This document shows positions 1 through 7,600 of a stretch of DNA of 44,398 nucleotides, one piece after another; position 1 is the stretch's first letter, and every line of letters begins with the position of its first letter. Made by a program: the position numbers and the translations under genes. Origin of the DNA: Chloroflexota bacterium (GTDB lineage: Bacteria > Chloroflexota > Anaerolineae > Aggregatilineales > Phototrophicaceae). Under the pieces are notes generated by a model that had not been told where the DNA came from, did no database searches, and worked only from the letters and a program-made list of their open reading frames with translations. The stretch lies in NCBI GenBank assembly GCA_011523735.1, contig WTGB01000024.1, positions 1 through 44,398 on the forward strand, given 5' to 3'.

Positions 1-53
1 CCCGTGACCTTCTGCTTGGGAAGCAGGCGCTCTACCAACTGAGCTATACCCGC
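1..53 (-). tRNA. tRNA-Gly(CCC), 3' part cut off by the window edge
   Basis: Read on the minus strand, the sequence folds as a tRNA from the 5' acceptor strand GCGGGTA, through a D arm with GCTC/GAGC, to an anticodon arm with loop TTCCCAA. The anticodon CCC lies at 18-20 and decodes GGG glycine codons. The T arm starts (ACGGG), but the rest of the T arm, the acceptor 3' strand and any CCA lie outside the window. The pair at the top of the anticodon stem (27-43) is C-A, a small mismatch. The promoter at 65-93 reads into this gene. Confidence 0.9.
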
Positions 54-64
54 AAGATGGTTCA

Positions 65-93
65 AGTTTAGACTTGGTTAGCCAGGCTGTCAA
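65..93 (-). promoter_or_regulatory. Promoter of the tRNA-Gly gene
   Basis: On the minus strand there is a perfect -35 box TTGACA (88-93), a 17-base spacer and a -10 box TAAACT (65-70). The expected start of transcription is near 58, about five bases before the mature tRNA 5' end at 53. This is the best consensus promoter seen in the window. Confidence 0.75.
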
Positions 94-290
94 GTAAACG
101 TTGATTGGCGCACGATTGCCCTCGATCCAATCCTAGGGGCAGCCACGGCGGCTCCCTGAGTTGGCAGTGACAAATCCTCGACTTTCGGCGTAATTGCCCG
201 AATTGGGAGATGCTCTTCCAAATTCATTCATGTTTAAGACGACATCGGCAGGTAGGTGTATATTTTAGATTGCATAGTAATCATTTTGCG

Positions 291-318
291 TTGACCGATT
301 TTCCATTGTCAGCAAAAT
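291..318 (+). promoter_or_regulatory. Possible promoter of the GT4 gene and glycan island
   Basis: TTGACC (291-296), a 16-base spacer and CAAAAT (313-318) resemble a sigma-70 promoter that would start near 325. The region from 54 to 336 otherwise holds only the tRNA promoter; no further gene was seen in it. A TACAAT at 340-345 is an alternative -10 box; using it would rule out the earliest start codons of the gene. Confidence 0.35.
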
Positions 319-336
319 GAGCGAGATGCATTAGAC

Positions 337-1560
337 TTGTACAATGTGCGAACCACTACGAAATGGAAGACGCCAGCCTTGTCAATATCGAACCAAAACT
401 ATGATCCCAGCCGTAAACTGCGGATACTCATGCTCTTGCTCTACTATCATCCTCATCCAACGGGACTGACATATTATGTAAAAACCGTTGCCGAAGGTCT
501 TGTAAAGCGCGGTCATGAAGTCACCGTGCTGGCGGCCCGCCATACGAAGGAAACGCCGCTAGGCGAAGAGATGCTGAATGGCGTGCGAGTCCTGCGGCTT
601 TGGGCGCCGGTTCGAATAAGCCGTGGCATGATCATGCCAGCTTATCCTTGGCATCTGCTTAGTCTGATGCGGGCGCACGACGTGGTAAACGTCCATATGC
701 CGATGCTTGAATCCGCGTTGGTGGCGTTTATGGCGGGCATTAGCGGCGTCAAGATCGTGGCTACTCATCATGCCGATCTGGTCCTGCCAAAGGGCTTGGT
801 CAACAACCTCATTACCAAATCCATGTTTGCCTTGCAACAAGTCTTGGCCCGCCGCTCGCACTGTATCGTCGCCTATAGTGAAGACAATGCCGACAATTCA
901 CTCCACCTCGAATACTTTCGCGATAAGGTCAGGCCAATATATCCACCCGTAGTTATTCCTGAGCCTGAGCCCGAGAGCGTCCGCCAACTTCAAGCGGAAT
1001 GGCGCCATGAAGGCGGACCCCTGATCGCGTTTTGTGGACGATTTGCCGAGGAGAAACGCCCCGACCTGTTGATTCGGTCACTGGAACTTGTGAATCAAAA
1101 GTATCCAAGCGCGCGTGTGGTTTTCGCGGGCGAATACGATATTCCATACGAAGATACCTGGCAGCGACATAGCGGCCTCGTTTATCAATTCAAGTCGCAA
1201 CTCATATTCCTTGGGCTATTACGCGACAAACAGGAACTGGCGAATTACTACGCTGCCTGCGATGTTTTGGTCGTTCCGAGCGACATGGAAGTCTTTGCGC
1301 TTGTACAAAGCGAAGCGATGTTATGCGGGACACCGGTTGTCACGACTGATATCTACGGTGGACGGGTGGCGGTCAGTGTCACTGGCATGGGTAAGCTGGC
1401 GAAAAAAGGCGACTGGCGGTCGATCGGCGAAGCGATAATTGAGGTACTTGACGATCCAAACAAGTTTGTCAAACCAAGAGAATTTATCGCGGAGATTTTC
1501 TCTTATGAAAAGACGGTAGACCAATACGAAGCCATATTTCATGAATTTGCGAAGAACTAG
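337..1560 (+). CDS. GT4-type glycosyltransferase (GT-B fold)
   Basis: This is a cytoplasmic or membrane-associated retaining glycosyltransferase that would transfer a sugar from a nucleotide-sugar donor; donor and acceptor are unknown. The N-terminal half opens with the Rossmann strand RKLRILMLL and a glycine-rich turn (HPTGLTYYV), as in family GT4. The C-terminal donor domain has CGRFAEEKRP near residues 233-243 and the EX7E motif EVFALVQSE (about residues 318-326), followed by GTPVV. Length (407 aa) is normal for GT4. The start is uncertain: the first codon is TTG (337), GTG at 346 is possible, and homology would only demand a start near residue 25, where ATG 430 is another option. It opens the glycan-assembly island and probably builds a lipid-linked glycan inside the cell for the membrane enzymes that follow. 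Confidence 0.85.
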   Translation: MYNVRTTTKWKTPALSISNQNYDPSRKLRILMLLLYYHPHPTGLTYYVKTVAEGLVKRGHEVTVLAARHTKETPLGEEMLNGVRVLRLWAPVRISRGMIMPAYPWHLLSLMRAHDVVNVHMPMLESALVAFMAGISGVKIVATHHADLVLPKGLVNNLITKSMFALQQVLARRSHCIVAYSEDNADNSLHLEYFRDKVRPIYPPVVIPEPEPESVRQLQAEWRHEGGPLIAFCGRFAEEKRPDLLIRSLELVNQKYPSARVVFAGEYDIPYEDTWQRHSGLVYQFKSQLIFLGLLRDKQELANYYAACDVLVVPSDMEVFALVQSEAMLCGTPVVTTDIYGGRVAVSVTGMGKLAKKGDWRSIGEAIIEVLDDPNKFVKPREFIAEIFSYEKTVDQYEAIFHEFAKN

Positions 1561-1725
1561 CACTCTGGACATGCTAGCATTATGTAACGTGGATCCTGCT
1601 TAAGGGCTTGCATGGAGATAAGCGCAAGCGAGATTTTGCCGAATCAAGACAGAGCGCCATTGACGATCAACAAGCCAGTTAGTTTCTCATAGTTTGCCAG
1701 AGACGTTTTCGAGAATTGTCAATCC

Positions 1726-4536
1726 GTGAGGGAAATCAGCAGAATGCCAGCTTTTCAGTCCAATGAAGCGCCAACGCAAAGCGAGTCCGTAGACAAAAGT
1801 AGCGCTCTAGAAAAAGACTTTCAGTCTGCTGGCAAGCGCGGTGATTTCCCAGTCAGTGAACTGCGAGCAATCAAAGCCAACTCAATCGCAAGGCGAGCTA
1901 ATGAAGCACCGGCTAAGAAACTTGAAGATATGATGCTGAGCGAATTGCTTGCGCAACTGCTGCGCTCGCCCATCCGAACGTGGAAGCGGCTACAGACCGC
2001 CGCAAAGTCGCCAGCTGGGCTCCATGCAATCGTCACGCCGGAGACGAAAGGCGCAATAGCAATTGATGTGGGATTGCAAAGCCAAGCGCGTCCGCTGCCG
2101 CAGCGCTTACACCTTGGGCAGTTGCTGCGGCAAGGCTACGCGCGGCTAACGATTTACGCCCTTGCGATTGTTCTGGCATTTGCCGGAAGCCTTATTGCGC
2201 GGGGCACTGATAGCATTTCACGAGTTGGCGAGGTCTCTTTGCAGGTTGCGGCGCCTTATCTCTGGTTAGGTTTTTTGCTCTGGATCGCCGGCGATATCGT
2301 CGGTCAACTGCCTCAGATTAAAGCATATTGGCGAAGCTGCGCCCGATTGGAGCGATGGCGCTGGACAGCGCGGATCATCCCTGCCATTGTCCTTCTTTCC
2401 GCATTACACCAGTTAGCACAGTCAATGGCGGCGCCCGCCGAAATCGTAGGCAGCCTCGTATTGAATACTTTGTTGCAATTTGCGAGCGGCCTGATTGTAT
2501 GGCTAATCATTGAATTCGCATTTTGGTGCGCAAAGCTGTGGCGAGAGCGGGTTCCAGCTTCGGAAACTCTTAGCCCGCCATCGATGATAGAGCCGCAATG
2601 GATCGTTGAGCGGCAGCCAAAACGCCGTCCAATCTGGGTCGAGGTCAGCCAACTGCGAAAGTTCATAATTCTGTTGGCAGCATTGTGCAGTGTGGTCCTG
2701 TGGACAAATATGAGTGGAAACCGAATCGAACCGCCTATCATCGTCGTCTGGCTTCTTAGCGTCGCTCTCTGGGGATTCGCCTTCGCGCCAGTGAGCTGGA
2801 ATGTCTTCGACTGGACGACGGACAAGCTAGATGCCTGGCGACGCAGCAACTGGCGCCGTCAGCGTTGGGTCATTGTCGCCTTTGTCTTCATCATAGCTTT
2901 AGGTTTTGCCCTGCGCTTTACGAATCTCAAGTCATCGCCGCCCCAGCTCATTAGCGACCACGTGGAAAACATCAAGGACGCATACAATATTCGTTACAAC
3001 AATTACAGTCCGGTAATGTTTACGAATTATGGGGCGCGCGAACCGCTGCACTACTATTTGCTTGTGGCGCTGAGTTATCTTCCAGGTTTAGAAGTCGACC
3101 GATATGCCTTCAGCTTGTTATCAGCAGTTGAAGGCTTGATCACTTTGCCTTTGCTGTTTTGGCTGGCGGTGGAAGTCATGCGGGATCGTCAATCAAAGTT
3201 CAGTCTCGTTTTCGCTCTGCTCGTCACTGCACTGACCGCCTTTAGCTACTGGCACATACACATGTCGCGTCAGGGCTTTCGAATCGCGCTTTGCCCTCTA
3301 TTTGTTACTGCTTCTTTCATTTTCTACGCGCGTGCCTTGCGCCATAATCGGCGTAATGATTACGTCAAGTCAGGTCTGTTTCTGGGCTTGGGCTTGATCT
3401 CATACTCGACGGTGCAAATGCTGCCTGTCGCTTATGTGGCGGGTATAGCAATCACCCTTATAAGCCGTCGCTATTCTCTGCGTCAGCGGCTGCGCTATGT
3501 CATACATTTTGCGGTCCTGGCTTGGGTCGCTTTTGTGGTCTTCTTGCCGTTGTTTCATTTTTGGGTTGAGCAGCCGGCGGTCGCCATGGTCCGGCATACT
3601 TCGCGCATGTTTGGCGACGCAGCGTTGACGACTGACCAGCAACGGGATTTCCTTCGTGACAACGCTGTAAACCTGCTCGGCAACTTCCGTTCGTCGGCGC
3701 TCATGTTTCATTTCTATGGCGATGCAGTCTGGATTTCTGGCTTGCCTGATGAGCCAGTGATGGACCCATTGACCGCGGGATTCTTGCTGCTTGGGCTTGC
3801 TGCTTGGCTAATGATGATGTTGAAATCGCGTGACCCCGTCATCCACCTTGTCCCGCTACTATTGTTCCTTATGCTGCTTTTGCCCGCCTTCGCCCTGTGG
3901 AACCCGCTGGAAACTCCAAGTTTCATGAGATCTAACGGGGCGCTCCCCGCTGCTTTCCTGCTCGCAGCGCTACCGCTCACGATATTCTGTTGGGAGATTA
4001 ACCGCACCTTGCCCCAGCCTATCGGCAGGCTCGTCGCAACCGGTATTGCTTTTGGCGCAGTCCTATATGCAATGCAATACAATTCCGGCATCTATTTCGG
4101 CCGTTATACGGACCACTACCTAAGATTGGCGCAGCCATATTGGCAGGCCGGCGATGTCTTGCAAGGGTTCGCGGAAAGCGACGGGGGTTATGGCAACGCT
4201 TTCGTTCTGCCTTCCCCACATTGGTGGGATACCCGCGCAGTAGGCATAGAAGCCAGCAAAACGCTTTGGGTGAACGATCCACTCGCAAATAAGGTGCCAG
4301 AATTCTTGAGCCGCGCTTTGGCTCGCAAAGACGACCTGCGCCTTGACCCGGATCGCGATCTGCTCTTCTTCTATTCTCAGGACAATCGCGAGGCGCCCAT
4401 CCTGCTGAGCGAATGGTTTCCACAAGGAAGACCGCTCAAACACGATTTGGAACTGGAATCGAAATCGTTTTATACCTATCGTGTACCCGCCTTGGGTTGG
4501 GAGGGGCTGCTGGAATTCTTGGATGCGAATGCGTAG
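1726..4536 (+). CDS. Large GT39/ArnT-like membrane glycosyltransferase
   Basis: This is a polytopic membrane protein of the GT-C superfamily, which normally moves a sugar from a polyprenyl-phosphate carrier to an acceptor outside the cytoplasmic membrane. The catalytic-type part starts near residue 380: a TM helix runs into a first external loop with an acidic cluster (ISDHVENIKDAYN, about residues 409-421), where the family keeps its catalytic Asp, and many more TM helices follow to about residue 810. A soluble tail of about 120 residues ends the protein. It is unusual in carrying about 140 hydrophilic Ala/Ser/Lys-rich residues followed by roughly six extra TM helices ahead of the GT-C part. 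The longest frame begins with GTG 1726, but ATG 1744 is the better start because GAGGGA lies about 10 bases before it. The acceptor is unknown. The gap from 1561 to 1725 shows only a weak hairpin (GCTTGC 1606-1611 with GCAAGC 1624-1629). Confidence 0.75.
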   Translation: MREISRMPAFQSNEAPTQSESVDKSSALEKDFQSAGKRGDFPVSELRAIKANSIARRANEAPAKKLEDMMLSELLAQLLRSPIRTWKRLQTAAKSPAGLHAIVTPETKGAIAIDVGLQSQARPLPQRLHLGQLLRQGYARLTIYALAIVLAFAGSLIARGTDSISRVGEVSLQVAAPYLWLGFLLWIAGDIVGQLPQIKAYWRSCARLERWRWTARIIPAIVLLSALHQLAQSMAAPAEIVGSLVLNTLLQFASGLIVWLIIEFAFWCAKLWRERVPASETLSPPSMIEPQWIVERQPKRRPIWVEVSQLRKFIILLAALCSVVLWTNMSGNRIEPPIIVVWLLSVALWGFAFAPVSWNVFDWTTDKLDAWRRSNWRRQRWVIVAFVFIIALGFALRFTNLKSSPPQLISDHVENIKDAYNIRYNNYSPVMFTNYGAREPLHYYLLVALSYLPGLEVDRYAFSLLSAVEGLITLPLLFWLAVEVMRDRQSKFSLVFALLVTALTAFSYWHIHMSRQGFRIALCPLFVTASFIFYARALRHNRRNDYVKSGLFLGLGLISYSTVQMLPVAYVAGIAITLISRRYSLRQRLRYVIHFAVLAWVAFVVFLPLFHFWVEQPAVAMVRHTSRMFGDAALTTDQQRDFLRDNAVNLLGNFRSSALMFHFYGDAVWISGLPDEPVMDPLTAGFLLLGLAAWLMMMLKSRDPVIHLVPLLLFLMLLLPAFALWNPLETPSFMRSNGALPAAFLLAALPLTIFCWEINRTLPQPIGRLVATGIAFGAVLYAMQYNSGIYFGRYTDHYLRLAQPYWQAGDVLQGFAESDGGYGNAFVLPSPHWWDTRAVGIEASKTLWVNDPLANKVPEFLSRALARKDDLRLDPDRDLLFFYSQDNREAPILLSEWFPQGRPLKHDLELESKSFYTYRVPALGWEGLLEFLDANA

Positions 4537-4609
4537 CCCGATGAGACTCAAATCGATACTGCCGAACCTAAATAACTTCGCATACAACACGGACTCGAGT
4601 GTATAGCGG

Positions 4610-7600
4610 ATGCGCCAGAAACTTCTTCCCAGCCTGCTACTTGCGCTGATTTTGGTTTACGGCGCTGTCTTGCGTTTCACCGGTCAGAATTGGGATGACT
4701 TTTCGCATATTCATCCGGATGAACGATTTTTGACTGCGCTATTGCTGCCGCAAATCGGAGGCGGCAACACATTCACATCTGACAGACATAACTATCCCGA
4801 ACAAGTGATCCTTCTCGCGCGGGACAACTTCGACAATCGCGATTGGGACACTCTCAAAAATAGTCCCAGCACCAGGCTTGGCGCCGTGCGCGAGACATTT
4901 GCTGTCGAAGCTGCAAGTTGGCTCATTGATCAGCGAAGAATTGGCGTATATGTCAACGATCGCGAGGCGGAAACCGCTTTGCTCGCAGGAAAAGTAGACG
5001 CCCTGCTGGTCGCAAGCTCGCGCGTGGCTTCTTATGCGGATTCCGTACAAAGCATCGCATCGCTCGGATCAGAAGACCTTCAGGCGCTGCACTGCAATTC
5101 TCGATACCCGAATACTGCCGGCATTGGGGGATATTTCGACACGCGCTGTTCGCCTCTAAACCCACACAATGCGGGACATGGTTTCTATGTATATGGTACG
5201 TTTCCGCTTTTTCTCGCGCATTTCGGCAGCGAATTTGTAAGAAACGCGACCGCTAGCGGTCTCCCATTGTTTGATTTTCAGGGCGGTCACCTGGTGTGGC
5301 GCGGCCTTTCGGCGATTTTCGACTTGCTAACAATAGTCATGGTCTTCGCCCTGGGCAAGCGGCTGCACGGCACATGGGTGGGGCTGTTCGCCGCCTTGTT
5401 CTATGCTGCCGCCCCATTGGCGATCCAGAAAGCCCACTTCGGCACGGTCAATGCTATCGCGTCTTTTTTGGTCACTGTGGCATTGTATTTCGCGGTCGCA
5501 GTACAGCAGCGCGGAAAGTACCGTTACTATCTATTGTTTGGTTTGTGCACGGGCGCGGCGGTTGCCAGCAGAATCAACCTTGCGCCGCTGGCGGGGATCA
5601 TCGTCATCGCGGCCGGGATGCAGGCCGCCCCGATCTTTGATCCCAGACTCAAATCAAGCGAACGTGCGCGTATCTTCACTCGGCACCTACTAGGTCTGGT
5701 ATTGGCTGGATTGGGCGCATTTCTAGCTTTCCGCATCTTGAATCCTTATGCCTTCGCTGGTCCCGGCTTTCTCGGCTTATTGCCAAATCAGCGCTGGATC
5801 GAAAATCTCGAGAGCATCAGCGCGGGCGTTTCCGGCGCGCAAGATTTCCCGCCGAACTGGCAATGGCTGGCGCGCTCGTCTTTCATCTATACGCAGAAAG
5901 ACATGCTATTCTGGGCGATGGGGCTGAGCTTTGGACTATTGGGCTGGTTCGGCTGGTTATGGTCCGCGTATCGCGCCCTGCGAAATCGCAAGTCAGCTTG
6001 CGACGCCTTAATCCTGATAATCTGGATAGGCGGATATTATCTCTTCATGAGCCGACTGGCGGCGCAAACCATGCGCTATTATCTGCCGTTATACAGTTCA
6101 TTGGCTGTACTGGCGGGCTGGTGCCTCTACGAATGGTATCGTCAAGCCAAGTCGCACGGACGCAGCCCGGCGAACATCATCATTCCATTGCTAACCATTG
6201 GCGGATTGCTTCTATCAGTCGGCGCATATCAATTATCCAGCGGGACAACCGATGCCACAACGTTTACCGCCCTCGCCATCGGCATTGCCCTGATTGCCAG
6301 TGCATTCATTCCGCAAGTGAATAAATGGCGTCCGGTGATTTTGAGCGGATTTGCCGTCCTGTTTTCACTGTGTTGGGGTGTGATGTTCTCCAACATTTAC
6401 CGCCATCAGACCACGCTGGTCCAATCGGCGCACTACATTTTTGAACGGATACCGGGCGACTTCGCCATGGCGATCAACGGCGCTGATGACTCCGTGCCTT
6501 TGGTCAACATCGCCTTTCACAATACAGGTTACCAGTCTTCCGATTTAGAAGGATCGCCCTTTGATAAAGCCAACCATTATCGCGACGGCGATCGCGTTGA
6601 AGCAATGTTCCAGGCGCCGTCAAGCGGAACTATCACGAGCGTTTTCGCACCCCATCTAGGCGACCCATTCGACGATCCGCAGCCGGAAGAGATCCGGATA
6701 CAGGTGCGTGAAGAGAGCAGCGACTCGATACTCGCGACGGCGGAGCTGCAAGCGAACCTTGCGCGTGACCAGCACCCTCTCGGCGCAGGTTACACGATAG
6801 AATTTGATCGCCCGCTTGAAGTCGTAGAAGGCGAACGCTATTCATTCGCGGTGGAAGTGGCAGAGGGCAGCGATGATGTCATCGGTTCAGGGTCGGTAGT
6901 GCTCAATGAAGGCAGTTGGGACAACCAAGCCACGGGAACCATCGTCTGCCAGTTGCCGGAGAGCCTTACCCTAGCGGACGATCCACCACCGGGCTTGGTC
7001 AACTCGCGCGATTGCCGCGGCCGATATCCCTTCTCGGCTGTTATCAATGCGCAAGATCAGATTATGTCCTTTCCCGTGGACAATCAAGTTAAATACGATG
7101 ACATCCTGCGCACGCTGGATATCGGCGATTACTTGACCATCGCCAGCAATCGCTTCTATGACACCCAACCGCGCAACCAGATGCGCTGGCCCCTGACAAC
7201 GCTCTACTACAAAAAACTATTCGCTGGTGAGCTGGGTTATGAACTGGAAGCCGTGTTTGAAGAGACATTCGAACTCGGTCCCTGGCGTGTTTCTGACCAG
7301 CGCCTGTTCATTCACGACTCGCCATATTGGCTCAACGAACTGGAAGCCGATGAAGCTTTCCATGTTTATGACCATCCGACCATCTTCATTTTCCGCAAAA
7401 CCGATGAGTACTCGCGCGCCAAAGTCGAAGCCATATTGTCCCAGGTATCGCTAAAGCAGGCGCACGAACTCCAGAGAGACAACAGCGAAGCGCAACTGCT
7501 CGGCGTGTTCTATTGGCTCGTGACCGATGCTGAGCCCGTGCCGACTGGACTTACCTTCACGCCGGCAGAACGCGAGATCCAGACCGATGGCGGCACCTGG

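Noticed and set aside
1571..1580. Perfect palindrome ATGCTAGCAT after the GT4 gene
   Set aside because: Ten bases with no T-tract and no second copy; too short to call a terminator or an operator.
2313..2849. 178-codon frame opposite the GT39-like gene
   Set aside because: It is rich in Arg/Ser/Asn without any fold signal and lies fully within a well-supported membrane protein gene.
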